Assembly (NCBI GenBank): GCA_963762425.1
Contig: CAVXKY010000001.1
Coordinates: 15,940-79,939 of the forward strand
Source: REEB95 sp963762425
Lineage (GTDB): Bacteria > Pseudomonadota > Alphaproteobacteria > ATCC43930 > CGMCC-115725
Reading direction: 5' to 3'
DNA length: 64,000 nucleotides
Below are positions 25,933 through 34,455 of this stretch, piece by piece. Below the pieces are notes generated by a model. The model ran no database searches, was not told where the DNA came from, and worked only from the letters and a program-made list of their open reading frames with translations. Numbering within the stretch: position 1 is the stretch's first letter; each line of letters opens with the position of its first letter. Made by a program: the position numbers and the translations under genes.

Positions 25933-26431
25933 GCGCACCTTGCTGATCGCCCTGGCGGCGGCGCCCTTGGGCGGCTGCGGCTTCCACCCGCTTTACGGCG
26001 GGCGCACCGCCGGCGGCTACGATCCCGACCTGGCGGCGATCAAGGTCATGTCGATCCCCAACCGCGACGGCCAGATTCTGGCGCTCAGCTTGCGCGAAAA
26101 GCTCAATCCGCGCGGCGTCGACACGCCGGCGCGTTACACGCTCAAGACGGTGATCGCCTTGGCGCGCGGCGATCTCGGCATCGAGCGCAATGCCACCTCG
26201 CTGCGCGGCCAGGTGGACGTCACCGCCGCCTACGACCTGATCGCTCCGGGCGGCGCCATATTGCTCCACGGCCGCAGCCACACCATCAGCGCCTTCAACA
26301 TCGTGCAGGACGGCTACGCCACCAAGGTGGCCGAGGACGACGCGCGCGAGCGCGCCCTCAACGATGTCAGCGACGACATCGTGATGAACCTCGCGCTGTT
26401 CGTGCGCAACCGCCGCGCCAGCGCGAACTGA
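25919..26431 (+). CDS. lptE: LPS assembly lipoprotein LptE
   Basis: The 170-aa protein starts MSWSRRTLLIALAAAPLGGCGFHPLYGG: a signal peptide with lipobox (LGGC) followed by the GFHPLYG motif that marks alphaproteobacterial LptE. LptE plugs the LptD barrel in the outer membrane and helps deliver lipopolysaccharide. The rest (LREKLNPRG, YTLKTVI, GQVDVTAAYDL, YATKVAEDDARERAL) follows the family. It lies between leuS and holA, the normal order. Confidence 0.93.
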   Translation: MSWSRRTLLIALAAAPLGGCGFHPLYGGRTAGGYDPDLAAIKVMSIPNRDGQILALSLREKLNPRGVDTPARYTLKTVIALARGDLGIERNATSLRGQVDVTAAYDLIAPGGAILLHGRSHTISAFNIVQDGYATKVAEDDARERALNDVSDDIVMNLALFVRNRRASAN

Positions 26432-26441
26432 AGGCGGGGCC

Positions 26442-27479
26442 TTGAAGCTCGAGCGGCAGCGGATCTCCGCTTTCCTCAAATCGCCGGACAAATCGTTCCG
26501 GGCTTGCCTGATCTACGGTCCCGACCGCGGCCTGGCGGCCGAGCGCGCCGAGCAGCTGGCCCGCGCCATCGTGCCCGACATTCGGGACGCCTTCCGGGTG
26601 GTCTATCTTCCGGCCGATGAATTGGGAGCGAAGCCCGCCCGGATTCGCGACGAATCGGCGCAGCTTTCGCTGTTGGGCGGGCGGCGGCTCATTTGGATTA
26701 AGGAAGCCGGCGACGCGGCGGGTGCGCCCTTAGCCGCGTTCCTCAGGGACACGCCCCCGGGCGACAGCTTCGTGCTGGTCGAGGCGGGGGATTTGAAGCC
26801 GCGCTCGGCTTTGCGCCGCGCCTTCGAAGGGGCATCCAACGCCGCCGCCATCGCCTGTTATCTCGACGGGCCGCGCGAGATCGAGGCGCTGGTGCGCGAG
26901 GTCTTGGGCGCGCACCGGGTTTCGGCCGACGCGGCGGCGGTGCAATATTTGGTCGCCTCCCTGGGCGGCGACCGGATGATGAGCCGGCAGGAACTGGAAA
27001 AGCTCGCGCTTTACGCCGGCGACGGCGGCAAGATCGGCTTCGAGGACGCGGCGAACGTGGTCGGCGACAGCGCCGAGCTGTCGCTCGACGACGTGGTGCT
27101 GGGCGCGGCCGAGGGCGACACCGCGGGGTTCGAGCGCGCGCTCCACCGCGCGCTGTCCGAGGGCGAGGCGCCGGTGCGTATCTTGCGCGCGGCGATGCGG
27201 CATTTCGAGCGGCTGCACCGCGCCGGGGCGAGGCTGGCCCAAGGCGGCTCCGAGGAGGACGCGATATCTTCCTTGCGCCCGCCGCTGTTCTTCATGCTGA
27301 AGGAGCGCTTCAAGCGCCAGCTCCGTCTGTGGCCGCCGCGGCGCGCTTCGGCCGTACTGAGCGCGCTCACCGAAACCGAAATCCGGGTCAAAAGCAGCGG
27401 CATGCCGGCCGAGACGCTCACCCGCGCCGCGCTGTTGCGCATCGCGCGCGGCGCTCTCGGCGCTAAAGCTAGGGCTTGA
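26442..27479 (+). CDS. holA: DNA polymerase III subunit delta
   Basis: The 345-aa product begins with TTG at 26442 behind AAGGCGGGG. Family signatures are LIYGPDRGLAAERA near the N-terminus, SLLGGRRLIWIKEAGD, FVLVEAGDLKPRSALRRAFE, LGGDRMMSRQELEKLALYAG and LRAAMRHFERLHRA. Delta opens the beta clamp within the clamp-loader complex. It follows lptE by 10 bases and is the last gene of the unit. Confidence 0.93.
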   Translation: MKLERQRISAFLKSPDKSFRACLIYGPDRGLAAERAEQLARAIVPDIRDAFRVVYLPADELGAKPARIRDESAQLSLLGGRRLIWIKEAGDAAGAPLAAFLRDTPPGDSFVLVEAGDLKPRSALRRAFEGASNAAAIACYLDGPREIEALVREVLGAHRVSADAAAVQYLVASLGGDRMMSRQELEKLALYAGDGGKIGFEDAANVVGDSAELSLDDVVLGAAEGDTAGFERALHRALSEGEAPVRILRAAMRHFERLHRAGARLAQGGSEEDAISSLRPPLFFMLKERFKRQLRLWPPRRASAVLSALTETEIRVKSSGMPAETLTRAALLRIARGALGAKARA

Positions 27480-27649
27480 TGGGCGTGCCTCGCGCGCGGG
27501 CTAGCAGGGTGAGCCCTTATTCGATCAGCTCATCCCGTCCAAAAAGCGCCGGCGGCTCGCAACCCTAAGGGTGTTCGGGCCGGCCGAAATATTTGGAAAT
27601 GATCCCGGCCATCCGATTGGCTGCTGTTCGTAATCGGCAGGCTCGCTTC

Positions 27650-28537
27650 TCATGCGTGCCGCGCCTTTCTGGCCGGCCGCCTCGCACGCTTCCGCCCCGC
27701 CGGAACGGCCAAAGCGTTGCGGCTGCCGCCATAGGGGATGAGCGCACGCAACGCCGCGCCGTCGAGCGGCAGCGCCGCGCTCGAACCGAGTGCGCGAAGC
27801 GCGTAGCCGGCCTCGCGCAGAATTTCGGTCAGCTCCTCGATGCTGCCGCCCTGCTCGTCGAGCTGGTGCGGCGACAGCTCCAGCACCAGGGTCGGCCGGA
27901 ATTTCTCGAGTGTCGCGCGCGCGCCACGGAGCGCGACGCATTCGAAGCCGTCGATGTCGAGCTTGATGAAATCGACCCGGCCTACGCGATGACCGGCTAG
28001 AAAAGCGTCAAGTGTGGTGGTACGGGCCTTGCCCGCCGGCTTCTTGCGCCCGCGATGGAGCTTGTGAACTCCGCGCGTGTCCTTGAGCGGCCAAGAAGCA
28101 TAAACAGGGGGCGGCTTTCCGCCTGCGCGGTCAATCAGCATGGTCTGGATGCAGGCCACGCGCTTTTCCAATTCAGGATTGAGCGCCAGATTGCGCCGAA
28201 GTTTTTCCATGGCGAAATCGGTCGGTTCGAAGGCATAGACCTTGCCGGTGGGGCCCACGGCGCGCGCCAGGGGAAGCGTATGCGCGCCAATATTCGCCCC
28301 GATATCGAGCGCCACGCCGCCGGGGCGGACGAGCCGCTCATAGGCGCGCACCGTGGCAGGCTCGAAAGCGCCCAGGAGCCAGATCGAGAAGTCGATTCCC
28401 TCGTCGAGATCGAGCTGCCAGCGGAAGCCGTGCCGGCGAACCTGCGTCTCCGCGCCCTTGCCGGCGATGCGTCGCGCCGCCACCACGCCCCGGTGCAGAG
28501 CGCGCGCGATCGCGACTTTCTGCCTGGTGGTCAGCAT
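27650..28537 (-). CDS. FkbM family SAM-dependent methyltransferase
   Basis: The 295-aa protein shows the FkbM pattern: GVALDIGANIGAHTLPLARAVG (SAM-binding loop), VYAFEPTDFAMEKLRRNLALN, TTLDAFL, VDFIKLDIDGFECVALRGARATLEKFRPTLVLEL. Members mostly O-methylate sugars or polyketide-like substrates; the substrate here is unknown. The C-terminus is very basic (GRKRARRPARKARH). It lies downstream of parB, on the same strand, with a gap of 130 bases, and is convergent with holA. Confidence 0.88.
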   Translation of the reverse strand: MLTTRQKVAIARALHRGVVAARRIAGKGAETQVRRHGFRWQLDLDEGIDFSIWLLGAFEPATVRAYERLVRPGGVALDIGANIGAHTLPLARAVGPTGKVYAFEPTDFAMEKLRRNLALNPELEKRVACIQTMLIDRAGGKPPPVYASWPLKDTRGVHKLHRGRKKPAGKARTTTLDAFLAGHRVGRVDFIKLDIDGFECVALRGARATLEKFRPTLVLELSPHQLDEQGGSIEELTEILREAGYALRALGSSAALPLDGAALRALIPYGGSRNALAVPAGRKRARRPARKARHA

Positions 28538-28667
28538 GACGCATTCCGTCGTGCCGCTGGGCTTGCGCGGACGACGGCCATGCCGCCACCGTGCCGCCGA
28601 GAAGCGTGATGAACTCCCGCCGTCACATGTGCCCCACTGAGAAAATGACTTGGGCGATTCCGCGCCG

Positions 28668-29534
28668 TCAGCGTTTCGCCCGCAGCTTCTTGAGAACCTC
28701 GTCTAATTGATCAAGCGATAAATAACGAATGGTGAGCGTGCCGCCCTTGGTCCCGTGGGCGACCGACACCTTGAGGCCGAGACCGCGCGACAGCTCGCGC
28801 TCGAGCGCGACGATATCGGCGTTGCGGTGCCCGGCCTTCTTGCGCGCGGCCCCCTGGCCGTGTTCGGTTTTGACCAGGCCTTCGGCCTCGCGCACGTTCA
28901 TTTCCATCGCGATGATTTTCCGCGCGAGCGCCTCCGGATCGCGCGCGGTCACCAACGCGCGCGCATGGCCGGCGGAAAGCCTGCCGTCGCCGAGCATCTT
29001 CTGCACCGTCTCGGGCAGGCTCAACAGCCGGAGCGTGTTGGCGACGTGGCTGCGCGACAATCCCAGCGCGGAAGCCAGCGCCTCCTGGGTGTGCTTGAAC
29101 TCGTCGATCAGGCGTTTGTAGCCCTGCGCTTCCTCGATCGGCGTCAGATCCTGGCGCTGGATGTTCTCGACCAGTGCGATCTCCAGCGCCTCGCGGTCGC
29201 CGAGATCGCGCAACACCGCTGGCACTTCGTGGAGGCGCGCCTTCTGTGCCGCGCGCCAGCGCCGTTCGCCCGCCAGAATCTCGTAATCGCCGGGCTTGCC
29301 GGGATATGGCCGCACCAGGATGGGCTGGAGGACGCCCTGGGCGATGACGCTGTCGACCAGGGATTTCATGCTCTCGTCGCCGAAATTCCGGCGCGGCTGG
29401 AAGCGGCCGGGATGGATCTGGTCGATCCTGAGCCGCAATTCGCCCTTGGATCCTGCCTCGGGAATCGCCTTCTCCTCGCCCAGCAGCGCGGACAGGCCGC
29501 GGCCGAGGCCGCGTCTCTTGGCCGGTTCGTTCAT
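28668..29534 (-). CDS. parB: Chromosome partitioning protein ParB
   Basis: Start MNEPAKRRGLGRGLSALLG (29534) is the canonical ParB opening; the longer frame is discarded. The 288-aa protein has the CTP-binding region with PRRNFGD, ILAGERRWRAAQ and ALVENIQRQDLTP, the helix-turn-helix (TQEALASALGLSRSHVANTLRLL) and a C-terminal dimerisation segment. ParB loads at parS sites, of which three are near (30341, 30902, 32937), and segregates origins with ParA. It lies 13 bases after parA. Confidence 0.97.
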   Translation of the reverse strand: MNEPAKRRGLGRGLSALLGEEKAIPEAGSKGELRLRIDQIHPGRFQPRRNFGDESMKSLVDSVIAQGVLQPILVRPYPGKPGDYEILAGERRWRAAQKARLHEVPAVLRDLGDREALEIALVENIQRQDLTPIEEAQGYKRLIDEFKHTQEALASALGLSRSHVANTLRLLSLPETVQKMLGDGRLSAGHARALVTARDPEALARKIIAMEMNVREAEGLVKTEHGQGAARKKAGHRNADIVALERELSRGLGLKVSVAHGTKGGTLTIRYLSLDQLDEVLKKLRAKR

Positions 29535-29547
29535 GCCCCGCGCCCCG

Positions 29548-30327
29548 TCACGACGCCAGCGCCCGTTCGCGGCGCAGTACCTCGCCCGCCAGATGGACAT
29601 AGGCCTGGGAGCCCGGGCATTGGAAATCGTAGAGCAGCACCGGCTTGCCGTGCGACGGCGCCTCGGAAATGCGCACATTGCGCGGGATCACGGTCTCGTA
29701 AACCTTGGCGCCGAAATGCTGGCGCACATCGGCCGCGACCATGTCGGACAAATTGTTGCGCTTGTCGAACATGGTCAGCACCACACCCTGGATTTCGAGG
29801 CCAGGATTGAGGCTGTTCTTGACCCGCTCGATGGTGTGGGTGAGATGGGACAGGCCTTCGAGCGCGTAGAATTCACATTGCAGCGGCACCAGCACCGCCT
29901 GGGCCGCGACCAGGGCGTTCAGGGTCAAAAGCCCGAGCGAAGGCGGGCAATCGATCAGCACATAGGCGAAACCGCCCAAGCCCCCTTCCAGCGCGTCGCG
30001 CAGCTTGAATTCGCGGCGCTCCTCCTCGACCAGTTCGAGTTCGGCCCCGGCCAGCTCGACCGAGGCCGGCACCACCCAGAGCCGCGGCACCGCGGTGGCG
30101 AGAATCGCGGCGGATAGGGGTTTTTCGCCCGAGATCAGCTGATAGGCGGTGATGCTGCGCGCCTGGCGGGAAATGCCCAATCCGGTCGAGGCGTTGCCTT
30201 GCGGGTCGAAATCGATCAGCAGCACCTTTTCCCCGGTCGCCGCCAAGGCGGTGGCCAGGTTGACGGCGGTGGTGGTCTTGCCCACCCCGCCCTTCTGGTT
30301 GGCGATGGCGATCACCCTAGCGGGCAT
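29548..30327 (-). CDS. parA: Chromosome partitioning ATPase ParA
   Basis: Start MPARVIAIANQKGGVGKTTT at 30327 is preferred; a GTG at 30348 within a parS site is an alternative that would add seven residues. The protein has the deviant Walker A KGGVGKTTT, LLIDFDPQGNASTGLG (Walker A'/switch), VLIDCPPSLGLLT (Walker B) and a conserved C-terminal GKPVLLYDFQCPGSQAY. ParA binds DNA non-specifically in its ATP form and moves ParB-parS complexes. The start overlaps the end of rsmG by 11 bases. Confidence 0.97.
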   Translation of the reverse strand: MPARVIAIANQKGGVGKTTTAVNLATALAATGEKVLLIDFDPQGNASTGLGISRQARSITAYQLISGEKPLSAAILATAVPRLWVVPASVELAGAELELVEEERREFKLRDALEGGLGGFAYVLIDCPPSLGLLTLNALVAAQAVLVPLQCEFYALEGLSHLTHTIERVKNSLNPGLEIQGVVLTMFDKRNNLSDMVAADVRQHFGAKVYETVIPRNVRISEAPSHGKPVLLYDFQCPGSQAYVHLAGEVLRRERALAS

Positions 30328-30997
30328 GGGACGCACCCGATGTTTCACGTGAAACAGCCTCGAGTCGCAGGACGATTCCGGCCGGATCGGCGCGGGATTG
30401 CAGGGTTTCGGCCTTCATCCGCCAGGTCTTGCGCGCTTCGGTCAGTTCCGCCTCCGCCGCCTTGCCCTTGAGAAACAGGCAAGTGCTGTGAGAAGTGAGG
30501 AATGGTTCCGCTATATAGAGGAGTTGATGGAGGGGCGCCACCGCCCTCGCGACCACGGCATCGGCCTTGAAAGCGCCCATTTTCTCGGCGCGTTGGGCGT
30601 GAATCGTGACGTTACCGGCTTCGGTCACCCGCTTGGCTTCGCGCAAAAACGCCGCCTTGCGCTGGTCGCTTTCGATCAGATGGACTTCCGGGACCCCCAT
30701 GATCGCCAGCACCAGGCCGGGCAGCCCGGCGCCGCTGCCGAGATCCACGACGATCCGGGTCTTTTCCGGCAACAGCGGAAAGAGCTGGGCCGAATCCAGG
30801 ATATGGCGGCGCCAGACATCGCCCAAGGTGTTGGCCCCGACCAGATTGATGCGCCGGTTCCAGGCCGCCAAGAGAGCGACGTAAGCCTCAAGCCGCGCCA
30901 TGGTTTCACGTGGAACATTCGCGATTTTGGCGAAGCCGGCTTCGCTCAACCGGGACGAAAGCGGCCTTATACGGGGCGCCGCCGGATCGGAACTCAC
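30317..30997 (-). CDS. rsmG: 16S rRNA (guanine527-N7)-methyltransferase RsmG (GidB)
   Basis: The 226-aa protein starts with GTG at 30997, overlapping the mnmG stop as GTGA. Conserved blocks: LLAAWNRRINLVGANTL, RHILDSAQLFPLL, IVVDLGSGAGLPGLVLAI (SAM loop), VHLIESDQRKAAFLREA and DAVVARAVAPL. It methylates G527 of 16S rRNA; loss gives low-level streptomycin resistance in other bacteria. A degenerate parS site sits within the gene (30902-30917). Confidence 0.95.
   Translation of the reverse strand: MSSDPAAPRIRPLSSRLSEAGFAKIANVPRETMARLEAYVALLAAWNRRINLVGANTLGDVWRRHILDSAQLFPLLPEKTRIVVDLGSGAGLPGLVLAIMGVPEVHLIESDQRKAAFLREAKRVTEAGNVTIHAQRAEKMGAFKADAVVARAVAPLHQLLYIAEPFLTSHSTCLFLKGKAAEAELTEARKTWRMKAETLQSRADPAGIVLRLEAVSRETSGASHAR
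30341..30356. promoter_or_regulatory. parS site (perfect consensus)
   Basis: TGTTTCACGTGAAACA, identical to the consensus parS palindrome. It lies inside the 3' end of rsmG, just upstream of the parA start, so ParB bound here could also affect parAB expression. Confidence 0.95.
30902..30917. promoter_or_regulatory. parS-like site, two mismatches
   Basis: GGTTTCACGTGGAACA within rsmG coding sequence differs from consensus at positions 1 and 12. The core TTTCACGTG is intact; affinity may be reduced. Confidence 0.65.
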
Positions 30998-32890
30998 GCC
31001 GGAACCGGCAAGTCCCGCCTCGGCCGCGGTTCCCGGCGGACATGGCGCAGCAGCGCCACCAGCGCCGCCGGCGTCACCCCCGAAACCCGCGCCGCCTGGC
31101 CCAGGGTTTCCGGCCGCGAGGCCGACAGCTTGAGGCGGATTTCGGCCGAGAGACTGCCGACCGCCGCGTAATCGAGGTCGTGCGGCAAGGCCAGCGATTC
31201 GTCGCGGCGAAAAGCTTCGATTTCCTGTTCCTGACGTTCGAGATATCCGGCATAGCGTCCGTCGATCTCGATCTGCTCGGCGATATCGCCCGGGATCGCG
31301 GCCAGTTCCGGCCAGATCGCGCAAAGCCGCGCCAGATCGATGCCGGGATAGGCCAGCAGCTCGGATGCCGAGCGCGCAACGCCGTCGGCATTGATGGTCA
31401 GGCCCTGGCGGCGCAGCGCCGAAGGGCTTTTGGACAGGCGGCGGACCATTTCGCGCGCCCGCGACAACGCGGCGGATTTGGCGGCGAAGGCCGTCTTCCC
31501 GTTCGCGCCCGACACAGCCGAGCTCCAGGCCCAAAGGCGTCAGGCGCTGATCGGCATTGTCGGCGCGCAAGGACAGCCGGTATTCGGCGCGCGAGGTGAA
31601 CATGCGATAGGGCTCTTCCGTGCCCTTGGTGACGAGATCGTCGATCAGCACGCCGATATAGGAACTGGCGCGGTCGAGGGTGAATTCCTTGCCGCCGGAA
31701 ACCGCCAGGGCGGCGTTCAAGCCCGCGACCAGGCCCTGGGCCGCCGCCTCTTCATAGCCGGTGGTGCCGTTGATCTGCCCGGCCAGGAAAAGCCCAGGAA
31801 TCCTGCGGGTTTCGAGGCTCGCGCCCAATTCGCGCGGGTCGACGAAATCATATTCGATGGCATAGCCCGGCCGGATCATGCGCGCCCGCTCCAGCCCGGG
31901 AATGGTCTTCAACAGCGCGGCCTGGATCTCGCGCGGCAGCGAGGTCGAGATGCCGTTGGGATAGACCGTGTCGTCGTCCAGCCCTTCGGGCTCGAGGAAA
32001 ATCTGGTGCCGGTCGCGTTCGGCAAACCGCACCACCTTGTCCTCGATCGACGGGCAATAGCGCGGGCCGGTGCTTTCGATCTGGCCCGAATAGATCGGCG
32101 CGCGGTGGAGATTGGCGCGGATGAGATCGTGCGAGGCCGGCGTCGTGCCGGTGATGGCGCAGGCGATCTGCCGGGTGGTGATGCGCGAGGTGAGGAACGA
32201 AAACGGCGGCGGCGGGTTATCGCCGGGCTGGGATTCGAGCGCTTCCCAATCGATGGTCTTGCCGTCCAAGCGCGGCGGCGTTCCGGTCTTGAGCCGTCCC
32301 AAGCGGAATGCGCAACGCGCGAGCGTCTGCGCGAGACCGATCGAAGGCTTTTCGCCGACCCGGCCGGCGGAAATCTTTTCCTCGCCGATATGGATGAGGC
32401 CGCGCAGGAAGGTGCCAGTGGTGATGACCACGGCGCCGGCGGAAATGCGCGCGCCCGTGCCGGTGACCACGCCGGCGACGGCGCCGGATGAATCCAAAAT
32501 CAAATCCTCGGCGGCGGCTTCGATGATGGAAAGATTTCCGCGTTCGGCCAGCAACGCCTGCATCGCCTGGCGGTAGAGCTTGCGGTCGGCCTGGGCGCGC
32601 GGGCCGCGCACCGCCGGACCCTTGCTGCGGTTCAAGACGCGGAACTGGATCCCGGCGCGGTCGATTATTCGCGCCATGAGTCCGTCGAGCGCGTCCACTT
32701 CCCGAACTAGGTGCCCCTTGGCCAAGCCGCCGATCGCCGGATTGCACGACATTTCTCCAATCGTGTTCCGGTTATGCGTGAGCAGCAGCGTGTCGGCGCC
32801 GAGACGCGCGGCCGCGTCGGCCGCCTCGCAACCGGCATGGCCGCCGCCGATGACGACGACGTCGAAATGATTTTGCGCGCTGGCGTCCAT
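30994..32890 (-). CDS. mnmG: tRNA uridine-5-carboxymethylaminomethyl synthesis enzyme MnmG (one +1 frameshift)
   Basis: The N-terminal frame starts MDASAQNHFDVVVIGGGHAGCEAA (FAD-binding GxGxxG) and carries the NPAIGGLAKGHLVREVDALDG and GPRYCPSIEDK motifs, up to LGLELGCVGRER. The C-terminal frame continues KTAFAAKSAAL...YAGYLERQEQEI...GVTPAALVALL. One extra base in the CCC at 31498-31500 explains the break; without it the product is 631 aa, the normal length. MnmG works with MnmE to modify U34 of tRNAs. The gene is very likely intact in the organism. Confidence 0.93.
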
Positions 32891-32936
32891 GGAGGCGCAA
32901 TCTAGTCAAGCCGGCCGGTTTCGTGAAGCGGACCGA

Positions 32937-32952
32937 TGTTTCACGTGAAACA
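32937..32952. promoter_or_regulatory. parS site (perfect consensus) upstream of mnmG
   Basis: TGTTTCACGTGAAACA, 47 bases before the mnmG start; the second perfect site of this cluster, about 2.6 kb from the first. Confidence 0.95.
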
Positions 32953-33008
32953 TGCGCGAATGGGCGGCGGAATTCCTGGCGCTTTTCCAAGCAGGCGTTA
33001 ACGCTTTC

Positions 33009-33034
33009 TTAAGTAATAATTAGTAATTCATTAA
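33009..33034. promoter_or_regulatory. Overlapping CtrA-like boxes
   Basis: TTAA, 7 nt, TTAG, 7 nt, TTAA: two overlapping matches to the CtrA consensus TTAA-N7-TTAA, each with at most one mismatch. It lies in the AT-rich part of the mnmG upstream region. Confidence 0.45.
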
Positions 33035-33317
33035 CCTATGAACAGTTTTTCGGCAAAAGTCAAAGTAATGAGTAAATAATGATCTGTGTCCCCCATATCT
33101 TGTTCAAAACAAACGATTCGGGCCCGGAACGTCTCGGGAACTAATACTATATGCTGTGGTCTGTCCTGATCTAAATCACAATATGTTCTTGATATTTACT
33201 GGGCCTGATCTTGCGCATCTTCCGATCCCCCCCGATTCCCGGGCTTTTTAACGGTTTCGGCCGACGCGCCGGCTCGTCCGCCAAATTGGCAAGATCGTTG
33301 CATGGAAATCGGATGCC

Positions 33318-33491
33318 ATGAACGTGCGCGACATGAAATCCAAGCGGCAGCCGCCCGAGGAACCGGACGATCCTTGGGGCTGGATCGCGATCATATTCGC
33401 CGCCGTTCTCGCGCTGGTGCTGGTGATCCAGACCTCGCCCGGGGTGCGTGGGACGACCGACGAGCCGCCAATCGAGGCCAAATCCGGCTAA
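33318..33491 (+). CDS. Small membrane protein, 57 aa
   Basis: MNVRDMKSKRQPPEEPDDPW is followed by one hydrophobic helix (GWIAIIFAAVLALVLVI, about residues 21-37) and a polar tail (QTSPGVRGTTDEPPIEAKSG). Composition and organisation look like a real single-pass protein, and codon use is GC-rich like its neighbours. The ribosome site is weak (GGAAATCGG). No family is recognised; it precedes the hemerythrin gene by 111 bases. Confidence 0.45.
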   Translation: MNVRDMKSKRQPPEEPDDPWGWIAIIFAAVLALVLVIQTSPGVRGTTDEPPIEAKSG

Positions 33492-33602
33492 ATCCGGATT
33501 GGGATTGAATTGGCCTGGTACCGAATCGTTCCTATAAGTCGCATCCAAATGGTATTATTCTAGAATTGTTCTACCCTCGCTTCATAAGAGTTGAGAGGGA
33601 AC

Positions 33603-34028
33603 ATGGCCACCAACTTCAACATGCTTCCCTGGGCTCCCGCCTGGGAAATCGGCGTCAGCGAGATCGACGACGACCATCGCCGGCTCATCGACCAGTGCAA
33701 CGCCTTGTTCAAGGCGTTGGCGGAAGCGCGCCCCAAGGCGGAAATCATGACCATCATCCGGCGCATGGAAAGCGAGAGTTGGGAGCATTTCCGGCGCGAA
33801 GAGACCATTTTGCGTGAGGTTCAATACGAAGAGGTCGACGAACACGCGGCCGAGCATCGCCGTATCGAGCGGGAGTTGGAAAAGGCGATCGGCGCCATCG
33901 AGACCGCCGAGGCTTCGGTAGCCGAGTGGCAAACCTTCGCGCTCTCCTTTCAATCGACCTTGGTCAATCACCTCTTGCTGTATGACTTGAAATATAAGTC
34001 GCACCTGTTGTGGAAACGTGGTCGCTAG
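33603..34028 (+). CDS. Bacteriohemerythrin-like O2-binding protein
   Basis: The 141-aa product (ATG 33603 after GAGAGGGA) is a single hemerythrin domain. The di-iron ligand pattern is visible: His in DDDHRRLID, His and Glu in EHFRREE, two His in DEHAAEHRR, and His plus Asp in VNHLLLYDLKY. Trp residues in WAPAWEIGV are also typical. Such proteins store or sense oxygen or nitric oxide in the cytoplasm. It is a single gene without an attached signalling domain. Confidence 0.88.
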   Translation: MATNFNMLPWAPAWEIGVSEIDDDHRRLIDQCNALFKALAEARPKAEIMTIIRRMESESWEHFRREETILREVQYEEVDEHAAEHRRIERELEKAIGAIETAEASVAEWQTFALSFQSTLVNHLLLYDLKYKSHLLWKRGR

Positions 34029-34164
34029 ACGGCCGGCCGAATCCGGCTTGTGTCGTCCCGATTCCCGATGTCGCAAAACTGAAATAGTGGGCTGTTAAGC
34101 TCCGCCCCCTGGGTCGTCCTATCCTCTCCGCGGGATCGCGGGGAGACGATCCGCGGGAGCCATC

Positions 34165-34335
34165 ATGGCCGTCATCATCGGCGTCATGCTGATACTCGCC
34201 GGTATCGGCGTCGTTTTCAGCGGACGTATTTTCTCCGCGCAACGCGAAATCGTGGAGCGTTGCGGCATCTATGTTTTTTTGTCCGGGCTGGGGATTTGGG
34301 CAATTGCCTGGGCGATAGATACGTTCGCCGCCTGA
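34165..34335 (+). CDS. Small two-helix membrane protein, 56 aa
   Basis: The start MAVIIGVMLILAGIGVVFSGR follows CGGGAGCC. There are two hydrophobic segments (about residues 2-18 and 37-53, GIYVFLSGLGIWAIAWAI) linked by a charged loop (RIFSAQREIVERC). Length and organisation suggest a genuine small membrane protein. No family is recognised. It is convergent with mnmE, whose terminator lies just past its stop. Confidence 0.5.
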   Translation: MAVIIGVMLILAGIGVVFSGRIFSAQREIVERCGIYVFLSGLGIWAIAWAIDTFAA

Positions 34336-34340
34336 TCCCG

Positions 34341-34372
34341 AATAAAAAGGCCGCCCGGTACCGGGCGGCCTT
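34341..34372 (-). terminator. Intrinsic terminator after mnmE
   Basis: A 26-bp perfect palindrome (AAGGCCGCCCGGT and its complement, 34347-34372) is followed on the minus strand by TTTTTATT. It is 84 bases beyond the mnmE stop and could also terminate the small rightward gene. Confidence 0.8.
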
Positions 34373-34455
34373 GATAGTTGGGAAGGGTCGTGAACCCACG
34401 CGCTTCCTAAAATATAATTTAACTTTGGTCCGCTGGCCAGCAATACTTCTATGTC

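Larger units (their letters stand above)
32891..33317. other. Intergenic region upstream of mnmG, AT-rich core
   Basis: It holds a perfect parS (32937-32952), the TTAA array at 33009-33034, and an AT-rich block to about 33190 that is unusual for this GC-rich window. No gene or rRNA/tRNA is recognised. It probably contains the mnmG promoter on the minus strand. Confidence 0.5.

Noticed and set aside
23344..25938. 864-codon open frame antisense to leuS
   Set aside because: It mirrors leuS exactly, has no recognisable domain, and long antisense frames are expected in high-GC coding DNA.
31490..31505. Programmed ribosomal frameshift in mnmG
   Set aside because: No slippery heptamer or stimulatory structure is evident, mnmG is not known to use recoding, and ten similar breaks occur in unrelated genes.
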